Positions 31,893 to 42,613 of a DNA stretch of 64,000 bases are shown in pieces; position 1 is the first letter of the stretch; every line of letters begins with the position of its first letter. The position numbers and the translations under genes are program-made. Source of the DNA: Sophora flavescens (lineage: Eukaryota; Streptophyta; Magnoliopsida; Fabales; Fabaceae); NCBI GenBank assembly GCA_030762895.1, contig CM061067.1, positions 50,431,667-50,495,666 of the forward strand, given 5' to 3'. The notes below the pieces were generated by a model. It did no database searches and had not been told where the DNA came from. It saw only the letters and a program-made list of their open reading frames with translations.

Positions 31893-34800
31893 TTGTTAGG
31901 TTTAATAAAATAAAATCATAATTTTACTATACCTTATGGTATAACGTCAAGGTAAAAATTTAGGTTTAAAATTCAGACGAAACACGGTCTGCGTTTTAAC
32001 CGACAGTAAGATTTTACTGATTAGAAAACCTAATTTTGACCTGAGAACGAAACAGTTTAGATTTTAATTTTATTTCCAACCATAGTGGTTATTTTGAAAT
32101 TTTTTAAAATAAATAGGTTACTATACACAATTCGGGCATAAAACCCAAAATCGGGTAATCGACGGAGTCGAGAATGGACGTGCAGAGACAAACCCGACAT
32201 CGGATGCTTAGACCTCTTGCCACCTGGGGTGGCGAGTCATATGGATGAGTCACCAATGTCATGATGACATTCAAACAAAAAACTAGATATTTCTTCAAAC
32301 TAGTGTAATGACCATTTTGCCATTTGCCATTGGACATCCAATGAAATGTCAAGTTTGCCCAACAATATGTGGACATAATTTAGCCACACTTACAACCAAT
32401 CCTCACCACATGTTGGTCATGATGGCTTTTGGAGGGAAATGACCAAAATGCCCATAAGTCCTAACTTAATCACAAAATTGCCATTGTGTAAGATTACTCT
32501 TTTGCCCTTAAATTTTTATGATTTGGACCCATTCACCCCCAAAACCCACGACCCAACACTCCTTCATGAGGCCACTCCATTTCTATAAAAACCATGTATC
32601 ATCTTATTCATCAAGATTTTCCATTTTCTCCATTAAAAAGCTTAAGTTCCATAAGCCATTTTTGTGAAGCAACTAGTTGATTCCTTGCTCATTTTTCAAT
32701 TCCAAGAGGTATACCATACTTCTCTCACTCAATCATCATCATGTTCTTCAATTATTTGTGTGTTTTGGAGCCATGATCATATTTTCCAATTCTTAGATCT
32801 AGAACTTTAAATAATTCTAGAAAATTGTAGAAAAATCATAAATATGTGAAACCAATTTCTACGATCTAGTTATGATCTCTACTTTCATCATTCAAGATCT
32901 TGAAAAATTTAGAGATCCATAGCTGTTTCTTTTGGTCTGGGCCGAACCTATGTGCTAGTGGGTTTAGGTGATTTTCTTCATTCTTTAACTTGATTTCTTG
33001 TTGGTTGTTCATGGCTAGGTTTTGTGGGTTCAAAACCTTGTGATTTAGGTGAACAACATCCTTCTACTACTTGAGTTTCAAGTGATCTACAAGAGGTAAG
33101 GGGGGATATTACTACTATCATACCTTAATGTAGATATGTATGTGGTTTAAAATAATTGTATGTTGTTTTTCAAATCCTAAGTGTTAGGATTATGTATATA
33201 TATTATTGTTTATGGTTGTGTGATCCTCTTGGAGGATTTGATTTGATGTTTTGTTGAGGTATGATATGTCAGATGGTTGTTTTGGTTCCAATGACCTTAA
33301 GTTGGAACCATGATTGTTGTTTGCTTGATGTGTTAAGAAAAATGCTTACTATTTATTTAAGGCCATTCGGCCATAACTGGTTGAGGGAGTTCCATGGGGA
33401 TTTAATTTGGTTGGATAATTTTTATAAGGATTGAATGAGTATATAAGAGTATAGAAATTGGTTTGGGTTGATTTGGAGATGTATATTAACAGATATGAAT
33501 TTTTGAGTCTTCAGGGACTTTTATGCAATTTTTGGAGAATTTCGGGACAGAAATATAAATAAAAAAAATATGTAAAACAGTTGAAGTGAATGATAAAATA
33601 AGACCATAGAAATTGGTTTGGTGTTAATTGAATTAATACATAAAAAGATATAAGCTTTTTAGTAAACAAGGACCTTTTTGCAATTATTGTAAAATATTTG
33701 GGGGCAGAAATGTAATTTCTGGAAACATTGAGGGTAAATGAAAAATATTTGTATAGAAGTTGGTTTGGTGTAATTTGAAGTTATAAATAAAAAGTTATAA
33801 GGTTTTAAGTGAATAAGGACCTTTTTGTAATTAATGAAAGTTTAGGGACTAAAATGTAATTTTAGAAAATAAATGTTATTGGACAGTTAGAGACTGTTTT
33901 TCTTACCTATTAAACTGTTATAAAACTCCAAAATTAGTTTTGGACTATTAGAGTGTAAAATCGTTGAAAAAGGATTTACGCGATTTACAAACTTAACGAC
34001 GTTCGGTCAAATTTTTAGGAATTACGCATACATGGAAAGGAAACTTTAAAAGCAGTGTTTCAAAATCTTAAAATTAGTATTATAACCTAGGTGAGTAATA
34101 GATTTGAGGTGAAGAACCATATTTTCAAAAGTATGGCTTTTGTGCCTAAATTCATTAAAAAGCGGTGAAACCGTCGTCAAGCGTTTTAAAGAATTTTGAG
34201 GAAACCATGATGTAAAGTTTGAAATAAGTATTTTTTTATACTTTAAAATAATTATGGTAGCTTAGGAAAGTAATGGATTTGAGAAAAATAATTATATTTG
34301 TGAAAATATGGAATTTAAGTTGAAATATAGTAAAAAGCAGTAAAACTGTATTTTAAGAGTTTCAACGTTTTTCAAGAAACGGTTTTGATGAATTTAGTAC
34401 TTATGTACTTTGATGGAATCTGATTTTAAAATGGTTTGGTTTTAACCAAAGGTTTTAGTTTTAAAGACAAAAGAGAATTTTAGTTTTCAAGACTAGTATT
34501 TCAAGTAAATGGAAAACCTAAGTCGAGGATGACTTAGTGAAAATATGAACTTACTGATTTATGACTTATGCTGAAGCAAGAGCATTTGTCATAAAGTGTG
34601 GATAATTCATTATCCATACCTCCATAAGATTTAATGGACTAAGAGTTATTTGATTTTCTTGAAAGCCAAGAGAAAGGCTCAATTAGAAAAGATTAAAGAA
34701 ATTAATGATTGCACTGTCGATCCAATTTCATAATGTGTTAGGACTTGTAAGTAAGTGCCTTAAAACATCTTTACACAAACATGAAAAGTTTGCTTGAGAA

Positions 34801-36188
34801 CTGTAGCTCAGTGAAGAGCCAATGGTTTGTACCCGAGAATATCGTTCGTCAGAGATTGACAGCAAGTGGATTCTGGTGGAATCACGAGGTTATCTGATGG
34901 ATAGACCAATTGGACGTATTCTGGCAATTTTGGGCAACTACATAGTTGATACTATATTCAAAAAGGTCGTTGTGCCAAGGAAGCTAAGCTTCCCAGTAGT
35001 AGAGGTTTCATAAAGAGCCCTTTGTTCCACAGAAAGTTTGAGATCACATGTGATTATGATAGTACATACATTATAATTATGATATGAGCCTTGTGTGCCA
35101 TGATAGCCACACATGGTGCCTGAATGTGGGCGTAGATGAAACCTGTACTAACCATCCCTTTCCAAAATATTATCTTAGCTCCGATGTTAGAATCGGATAT
35201 TCCTTGAGGCTGTGTAGGAATGAGACTATACGGTTTCAATCAGTTTCTCTCTATTCCCGTCCTTCGATGGACAAACCGTGTCCGGTATGCTTGAAATGCT
35301 TACCGTCGAGTTTGGTATAGTATATTCTTGGTGTTTTGAGTTGCAAAATTAAAATGGGAGATAAAAGAAATATAATACTGTTGTATTATATACTTGTGAG
35401 TCGTACCACTGCATGTCTGTCTTATGTGTAAGATAAATGGAAATCTCACCTCCTTATTTTATTTTGCCTATGTCGGCTGGATATGTGCTTTCTGTATTCC
35501 GTTGAGAAGATTGAGACGTCAGGATGACGCTTGACTGATTCATCATAGAGATCGAGGTTCGAGCATGCGAACGTTATGGTGGAACTTCTATTGGACTTCT
35601 TCCAGACTTCAGAGGGTTCAAGGAGATGGCATTAGGGTTTCAGTTATGCCTAACCTTTCTTTTCTTGAGATAGGCATAATAGTCATTAATTAGTTCGTAA
35701 GTTATAGTTTTTCTTAGAAAGGGAAATGGTTTAGTCTGAGAGTTACTTTTGTAGTGACTCTAGTAGAGACTTTTGTGACGACGTCGGCAGTGGACTCAAA
35801 TAGAGTTTACACTATATCTCGTCAATTGTGTTTATCCTTCTAACGATGTACGAGAGAGGATTGTATTTTCTATTTCAGTTTGGCCAGCTGGGTATGCCTG
35901 GGAATTATTGGTACTGTTTATGGAGCTGCGTCTCCATATCTTTATACTAGATCTTTGTATTTCAATGATTTTGTTTATGAGTCGGGTTGGGTCTTGTGTA
36001 AATGATTTTCGAACTTACAACCTTAAAAAGGGTAATAGAATATTGTCCATTCACTTGAATCAAAGTATTTATATTTGCGACTTGCGAAAAAGAAAAAATT
36101 ACCCCATTCTTTTATAGCCAATTTTAATCAACCTACTTTTCGACCTTAAAATGTCACGTACGATGTAACACTCGAGAAGGGTGTTACA
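31893..36188 (+). repeat. Tekay-family LTR, nearly complete (4.3 kb)
   Basis: The first part aligns with the 3' LTR at 41815-42610 (TAATAAAATAAAATCATA; GACAGTAAGATTTTACTGAT; GACGGAGT; GACGTGCAGAGACAAA; CTTGCCACCT.GG). The end is GAGAAGGGTGTTACA at 36188, preceded by its own inverted partner TGTAACACTCGAG. Only about 150 bp of the 5' end is missing. LTRs this long are known in the Tekay/Del clade. No domain-bearing ORF lies inside; the many short ORFs are chance. No internal region follows, so it may be a solo or truncated LTR. Confidence 0.85.
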
Positions 36189-36751
36189 CTTAGGCAGGAT
36201 ATTGGCCAATTACCAATAATCCCTCTCCTAGAGCTAGCAGTGCATTACATGGGAATTGAACCTATGTCCTGTGTAACATCCCTGGCTACTTTATGGGTTG
36301 ACGACTGTCCCTACAAACCAACACGGGTCTTTTCAACATGCTTTGTCCTCACTCACACGCTTCCTAGGAAAACTTCCCAGGAGGTCACGCATCCCAGAAT
36401 TGCTCCAAGTCAAGCACGCTTAATTGTGGAGTTCTTAAGTGATGTGCTACCGAAAAGAAGATGCATATTGTTAGTATAGGTAGTACCAATCAATTCATAT
36501 AAGCCATCCTCAACTGTATAGTCCCATACCTACACAGTATTAGGATCCCTCTCATTCTGGTGTATAATCGGTTCATTCATGTGTCCCTCGGCCTAGAAGC
36601 CTGCCAGGAGCCGCTCCTTGTCCGTGCCTTCTTGCACCGGCGACCACTCCCCGCCCTCGTTGGCCCCGGGTGTCACATGTCCACCAGCTTCCGCTTGGTT
36701 CATCCTTAAACCACACCGTACTGGGAGAGGTGCCGCTCTGATACCATTTGA
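36189..36751 (-). repeat. Antisense leader of a Tekay-family element with PBS
   Basis: On the minus strand, the LTR end TGTTACA (at 36752) is followed by five bases and TGGTATCAGAGC (36735-36746), the primer-binding site for initiator tRNA-Met. About 550 bp of leader-like sequence follows, for example GGATGAACCAAGCGGAAGCT near 36710. Coding gag is not reached before the neighbouring LTR end at 36188. The leader does not resemble that of the plus-strand element at 37112. Confidence 0.75.
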
Positions 36752-37036
36752 TGTAACACCCTTCTCGGGCGCTACATTGTTTGTGAAATTTCTATTTTTA
36801 TAAAACCGAGTAAAACGGAAAATAATTATTTTACCAAAAATACGGGTTTTTTTTCTTTTCTCTTTCGCAATAATACCATACATAGTCTTTAACATATAAC
36901 ATCAGCTTATGCATCAATATTATACAAACCAAGTTCCAAGTATTATCAGTCATACATACTCAGAAAGAAGGCGGAAATACCAACGCCAGTAAATAACAAC
37001 AGACTGAAATATGTTTATAATAATAATATCTTTAAA
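36752..37036 (-). repeat. Antisense 3' end of a Tekay-family LTR
   Basis: TGTAACACCCTTCTCGGG at the left edge starts a segment that is the reverse complement of 2803-3090 with few differences (for example CAACGCCAGTAAATAACAAC against GTTGTTATTTACTGGCGTTG). It stops at ATATCTTTA, near 37036, and is joined to unrelated LTR-interior sequence. Confidence 0.9.
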
Positions 37037-37099
37037 ACCTGACCTGATGAGACAAAACCATAGAAATTGGTTTGGTGTTAATTGGATTAATACATTATT
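37037..37099 (+). repeat. LTR-interior patch directly before the PBS
   Basis: The stretch GACAAAACCATAGAAATTGG, followed by TTTGGTGTTAATTGGATTAA, matches 33600-33645, which is mid-LTR in the long copy, and then runs directly into the PBS of the next element. A normal 5' LTR end (GGGTGTTACA) is missing, so this junction is rearranged. Confidence 0.75.
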
Positions 37100-37111
37100 T
37101 GGTATCAGAGC
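37100..37111 (+). promoter_or_regulatory. tRNA-Met primer-binding site of the Tekay-like element
   Basis: TGGTATCAGAGC is complementary to the 3' end of initiator tRNA-Met, the usual primer of plant chromoviruses. It sits 156 bp upstream of the gag start. Confidence 0.9.
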
Positions 37112-37266
37112 TGGCCGAGTCTGTTAGGGTTTGTGGTTTAGATCTGTCTTTGTTTGTGTTGTGTGTTCTGTGTGCTTTTGGTATTATTTCTGGAAGAAAT
37201 GATATTGTTTGGGGTGAGTTTATTGTAATCTGCATGACTAATTGATTTTGGTCTTGTAGGATTATA

Positions 37267-38205
37267 ATGGCTCGTGGCGGAGGAACTACGGCTATGAATG
37301 CAGCTGTGAGAGCAATGTCACAAATGACTTCCGCGTTTGTTCCACGCGAGGAAAGGGGAGCTGAAAGCAGAGGACTGGATGAATTCCTGCGTAGAAATTC
37401 GACGGAATTCAAAGGTGAGTTCAAGCCTGAGAAAGCTGAGCTGTGGATTCAATCTTTGGAGAAGATTTTTGCTGCGATGAGGTGTACCGATAACGACAAG
37501 GTTACTTATGCTGCCTACATGCTGGTGGGCGATGCTGAGAATTGGTGGAGAGGAGCTCGCCAAGTTCTTGAGCATGATCAACAAGAGGTGAATTGGGAAG
37601 CTTTTCGTAGGAAGTTTCTGGAGAAGTACTTTCTGGCAAGTGCCAGAGATGCTAAAGCAATGGAATTTCTACAGCTGAAGCAAGGCAGTATGACTGTAGC
37701 TGAATACGACGCTAGATTTGAAAGCCTGTCAAAGTTTCTGCCTATCTGAGTGACAATCCACATGAAGGGTGGAAGTGTCGCAGATTCGAAGGAGGATTGC
37801 GATATGAACTGAAAGAAGTAGTGGTTCCAATGGAAATATCTGTATTTCCGAGGCTGATGGACAAGTGTAGACAGATAGAGGATTTGAAGGCGAGTCGTGA
37901 TTCTAATCAACAAAGTTATGGACCATCTAGGTTCAATAGGGGAACTACAAGAATAACAATCGATTCCAGAGGAAGCCATACAATAGGCCACAAGGTCAGC
38001 AGCAGTTCCAACAACGATCTTTTGGTGGAAGCAGTGGAGGTGTTGGTTCATCTAGGAATGTTCCACATAAATACTTGAAGTGTGGCATGGGTCACGCAAC
38101 CAAAGACCGCAAGATTACGGGAATCCTTTGTTTTAAGTGTGGACAGCCTGAACATGTTGCTAGAAATTGTGGACGATCTAATACGGAACCATCGGTCAAC
38201 AATGT
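37267..38205 (+). pseudogene. Tekay-like gag (copy 2)
   Basis: Gag forms the retrotransposon particle. The frame from 37267 reads MARGGGTTAMNAAVRAMSQM, then ELWIQSLEKIFAAM, AENWWRGARQVL and WEAFRRKFLEKYF, the retrotransposon gag core. It stops at 37747-37749 (after LSKFLPI). The rest continues in another frame (GLRYELKEVVVPMEISVF, MDKCRQIEDLKASRD). The zinc knuckle CFKCGQPEHVARNC (about 38129-38170) keeps all CX2CX4HX4C ligands. Further stops lie between the knuckle and protease. Confidence 0.92.
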
Positions 38206-38245
38206 GTGAGCTGCAAGGCCTAGAGCTGGAGGAAGAGTTTATACA

Positions 38246-39607
38246 ATGAGTGGTACTGAGGCCTCTCATAACGATGATCTGATTCAGGGACAATGTGTCA
38301 TAGGAGGTAAATATTTAACTGTACTGTTTGATTCGGGTGCGACGCATTCGTTCATTGCATATGATTGTGCTAAATTGCTAGGATTACCTGTGTCTTCTTT
38401 ACCTTTTGACTTGATTATATCTACTTCTACTGCTAAACCTGTTTTGACTACTACAGCTTGTTTGAATTGTGTTATCTTTGTAGAAGATAGGAAATTTTTG
38501 GTTAATTTAATTTGTTTGACTCTTTCGCAAATAGATGTTATACTAGGAATGGATTGGTTATGTTCTAACCATATCCTGTTAGACTGTGCCAATAAATCAT
38601 TAATTTTTCCTAAGGATGAGATTTCTGGATTTTTGTCTGCTAACCGAGTAAAAGCTTCTTTGAGAGAGGGAGCTCAAGGATACATGTTACTGTTTTCCTT
38701 AGACGTCAAGACTGAGATTGACTTACAGTCCATACCTGTCGTCAATGAGTTTCTCGAAGTTTTTCCTGAAGATGTACCTGGACTACCGCCTATTCGAGAC
38801 ATTGAGTTTGCGATTAATCTGGAACCGGGCTCTGGACCGATATCCATGGCACCATACTGTATGTCGCCATCAGAGCTAGAAGACTTGAAGAATCAAATAG
38901 TGGAACTAATGAGGAAAGAATTCATAAGACCTAGTGTATCCCCTTGGGGAGCTCCAGTTTTGCTTGTGAAGAAGAAGGATGGAACTTCTCGCTTATGTGT
39001 AGACTTTCGTCAGTTAAACAAAGTGACCATCAAGAACAAATATCCACTACCGAGGATTGACGATTTGATGGATCAGTTGCGTGGAGAAGAAGTTTTCTCA
39101 AAGATAGATTTACGATCTGGTTATCATCAGATTTGTGTGAAGGCGGAGGATATCCCGAAGACAGCGTTTCGAACACGCTATGGGCATTATGAGTATCTTG
39201 TGATGCCGTTTGGAGTGACGAATGCACCTGCTATATTCATGGATTACATGAACATGATTTTTCCTCCTTATCTAGATCAGTTTGTCGTTGTCTTTATAGA
39301 CGACATTCTAATCTATTCTCCTAATCCAGAGAAGCATGCTAAACATCTCAGTATGGTTCTCCAAATCTTAAAAGAGAAAAAGTTATACGCGAAACCCGAA
39401 AAGTGTGAATTTTGGTTAAATGAAGTTCAATTTTTAGGACACGTTATCTCGAATGAAGGTATCGCAGTGGATCCGTCAAAAGTTGAAGTTGTTCTAAAAT
39501 GGGAGAGACCAAAGACGGTAACAGAAATTCGTAGTTTCGTAGGTTTAGCTGGATACTATAGGAGATTCATCGAGGGATTCTCCAAAATAGTAGGACCTTT
39601 TACATAA
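38246..39607 (+). pseudogene. Tekay-like protease and reverse transcriptase (copy 2)
   Basis: One open frame of 453 codons covers aspartic protease (LFDSGATHSFIAYDCAK) and Ty3/gypsy reverse transcriptase. RT motifs in order are VKKKDGTSRLCVDFRQLNK, PLPRIDDLMDQL, FSKIDLRSGYHQI, VMPFGVTNAPAIF and VVFIDDILIYSPN (the two catalytic Asp residues are present). The thumb ends RSFVGLAGYYRRFIEGF. It ends at a TAA (39605-39607) where copy 1 has CAA (Gln), so this is a nonsense change rather than a natural end. The catalytic residues are intact. Confidence 0.95.
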
Positions 39608-40075
39608 CTAACGCTGAAAGACCAAGCGTTTACTTGGACTGAAGCGTGCGAGGAAAGTTTCCAAGAGTTGAAGAAAAGGTTGACTACTTCACCTGTGTTA
39701 GTGTTACCTGATCCTAAGGAATCTTTCGAGGTATATTGTGATGCTTCACATCAAGGGTTAGGTTGTGTGCTAATGCAAAACCGAAAAGTGGTAGCTTATG
39801 CTTCAAGACAATTGAAAATTCATGAGGGGAACTACCCAACCCATGACTTGGAGCTAGCGGCTGTGGTTTTTGCACTGAAAATATGGAAGCATTATTTGTA
39901 TGGAGCAACGTTCAACGTTTTCAGTGATCACAAAAGCTTGAAGTACTTGTTTGATCAAAAGGAGCTCAACATGCGACAACGATGTTGGTTGTAATTTCTG
40001 AACGATTACGATTTCCAACTACAATATCACCCTGGGAAAGCAAATGTATTAGCGGATGCCTTGAGTAGAAAATCA
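39608..40075 (+). pseudogene. Tekay-like RNase H (copy 2)
   Basis: The same frame continues after the TAA: ACEESFQELKKRL, FEVYCDASHQGLGCVLMQNR, YPTHDLELAAVVFALKIWKH and FNVFSDHKSLKYLFDQKELN. After RQRCWL a second TAA (39992-39994) replaces the expected acidic residue, and the frame goes on to FQLQYHPGKANVLADALSRK. The Asp/Glu pattern of RNase H (D in CDAS, E in LELA, D in SDH, D in ADAL) is present. Confidence 0.92.
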
Positions 40076-41624
40076 ATGCATGCGTCTACAATGATAGTCA
40101 AAGAGCAAGAGTTGTTAGAGCAATTCCGAGATATGCAGTTGACAATTGAAATGTCACCAGGAAAGCTTTGCTTAGGTATGATTACTGTTTCCAATGAATT
40201 GATGGAAAGGATACGAGAAAAACAAGAAAGTGATAAGTACCTACAAGAAGAAAGTGAATTAGTGCATGCGACAAGGAGCAGTATCGGAATTCAAAGAGGG
40301 AACTGATGGAATCCTAAGATTCGGAGAAAGGATTTGTATACCGGACGATTTTGAGCTCATAAAGTTGATTCTGGAGTAAGCTCACAAGATTAAACTAAGT
40401 TTACATCCAGGAGCAACAAAGATGTATCAAGATCTCAAGCGGTTGTGTTGGTGGTACGGGATGAAGAGAGACGTAATGGAATATGTCGCTTCCTATCTAG
40501 TTTGTCAAAAAGCTAAGACGGAACATCAAAGACCATCAGGAATGCTACAACCTTTGAACATTCCATAATGGAAATGGGATAATATCGCGATGGATTTTAT
40601 GACAAGTTTTCCAAAGACCCGAAAGGGACATGATACGATATGGGTAATAGTTGATCGACTAACCAAGTCGACTCACTTTTTGCCTATCAACATAATGTAT
40701 TCAATGGAGAAATTGACTCAGTTATATATCGGGGAGATTGTCAGATTACATGGTGTACCTTCGAGTATTATTTCGGATCGTGATCCGAGGTTTACGTCGA
40801 GATTCTGGCAAAGTTTACAAGAATCACTCGGAACAAAACTCAGATTGAGTTCTGCATATCATCCACAGACGGATGGACAATCGGAGAGGACAATCCAATC
40901 ACTTGAAGACTTACTGAGAGCTTGTGTGTTGGAGCATACTGGAAGTTGGGATGAATTTCTACCGTTGATATAATTCACCTACAACAACAGTTTCCACTCG
41001 AGCATAGGAATGGCACCCTATGAAGCTTTATATGGTCGACGATGTAGAACACTTTTGTGTTGGTACCAAGATGGAGAAAGTTTGGTGTTGGGACCAGACA
41101 TCGTGCAACAGACAACGGAAAAGGTGAAAATAATTCAGGAGAAAATGCGGACAACTCAGAGTCGACAGAAGAGTTATGCGGATAAGAGACGACGACCTCT
41201 TGAGTTTGAGGAAGGCGATCATGTGTTTTTGAGAGTCACAACTATGACTGGGGTTGGCAGGGTAATTAAATACAGGAAACTTACTCCTAAATTCATTGGA
41301 CCTTACCAAATTCTTCGTCGAGTAGGTCCTATAGCATACCAAATTACTTTACCACCTTTTCTTTCAAATCTTCATATTGTTTTTCAAGTGTCTCAATTGC
41401 CAAAGTATATTCCTGATCCTAGTCATGTCATAGTACCTGATATAGTACAATTGAAAGATAACTTAACCTATGAGGCATTACCTGTGAGGATCGAGGATCA
41501 AAGAGTGAAACAACTAAGAGGGAAGACAATTTCATTGGTTAAAGTGATCTGGAACGTAACGACAGGAGATGCTAGATGGGAATTGGAGGACAAGATGAAG
41601 GAACAATATCCGCTTTTGTTTTAA
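40076..41624 (+). pseudogene. Tekay-like integrase with chromodomain-like tail (copy 2)
   Basis: Integrase inserts the cDNA. After a frame break near 40300, the zinc-binding region reads LHPGATKMYQDLKRLCWWYG and CQKAKTEHQRPSG. The catalytic core has DFMTSFPKTRKGHD, IISDRDPRFTSRFW and GQSERTIQSLEDLLR, supplying D, D and E. Stops occur at about 40378, 40568 and 40971-40973. The C-terminal part from 41010 is open: MAPYEALYGRRC, YADKRRRPLEFEEGDHVFLR, PKFIGPYQILRRVGPIAYQI, then GKTISLVKVIWN and ARWELEDKMKEQYPLLF. This end is the diverged chromodomain-like motif characteristic of Tekay/Del chromoviruses. Confidence 0.93.
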
Positions 41625-41649
41625 GGTAAATTTAATTTCGTGGACGAAA

Positions 41650-41671
41650 TTATTTTTAGAGGGGTAGTATT
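41650..41671 (+). promoter_or_regulatory. Polypurine tract before the 3' LTR
   Basis: The purine-rich TTTTAGAGGGGTAGTAT lies directly upstream of TGTAACACCCC at 41672, in the standard place for plus-strand priming. Confidence 0.7.
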
Positions 41672-42613
41672 GTAACACCCCGTTTTTACTGTTTTTACTG
41701 TTTTTACCGTTTTGTTGTTTTTGTTGTTTTTACTGTTTTTCAATTATCGGTAGAATTTTAATTGTTCGTAATTTTTATATTGGATCTAGAAAATGATTTT
41801 TAATAAAATAAAATCATAGTTATACTCTACCTTATTTTATAAGATTATGGTAAAAATTTGGGTTTAAAACTCGGACGAAATCCAGTCTGCTTTTTCACTG
41901 ACAGTAAGATTTTACTGATCAGAAAACTTAATTTTGACGCGAAAACGAAATGAATATATTTTATATCTCATTTACAATGATATAGGTTATTTTGAAAATT
42001 TTAAAAATAAATAAATTATTATACTCGATTCGGGCGTAAAACCCTAAATCGCGTAATCGACGGAGTTAAGAACGGACGTGCAGAGACAAAACCCGACGTC
42101 AGATGCTGAGACCTCTTGCCACCTAGGATGGTGCGTCACATGGATGAATCTCCCAAGTCATGATTACTTTTTACAAAATATCTAGATATTTCTTTAAACT
42201 AGTGTAAAGACCGTTTTGCCCTTAAACGCTTTTACCCTTGAGCTTTCATCGAAATGACAAGTTTGCCCCACAATTTGTGGACACAAATCAGCCACATCTC
42301 CAACCATTCCTCACCACATGTTTGTCATGATGGCTTTAGGTGTGAAATGTCCAAAATGTCCTTGAATTTTAATGGAACTACAAGTTAGTCCCTATGTATT
42401 TTTACCATTTTGTCCCCAAGGAAATTTTTGGTGGACAAAACTGCCCCTCACTCCCTTAATTTCGTGCAGCCTCCCCACATCCACACTTAGTCATTTTCTA
42501 ACTTCATCTTCATCATCTCACATTTTCTCTCAAAAAGCTAAGAACACCATAGTTGAGTTTGTGAAGAAAGTGCTTGATTCCTTGCCCATTTTTCAATTCC
42601 CAGAGGTATAGCA
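41672..42613 (+). repeat. 3' LTR of the Tekay-like element, interrupted
   Basis: The LTR starts TGTAACACCCCG after the polypurine tract, with short TTTTTACTG direct repeats in the first 70 bp. It aligns with 31893-32720 of the long LTR. After AATTCCCAGAGGTATAGCA it is broken at 42613 by another LTR that starts TGTAACACCC. The remaining roughly 3.4 kb of this LTR is not seen in the window and would lie beyond the inserted material. Confidence 0.88.

Noticed and set aside
32104..32376. 90-aa minus-strand ORF in the long LTR
   Set aside because: The aligned LTR at 42060-42300 does not conserve the frame; no domain.
36240..36290. B-box-like GGTTCAATTCC on the minus strand as a second SINE
   Set aside because: No A-box at the right distance and no poly(A) tail; it is better explained as part of the retrotransposon leader.
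36618..36895. Proline-rich ORFs on both strands in the antisense leader
   Set aside because: They overlap a PBS and LTR end, so they are leader sequence, not coding.
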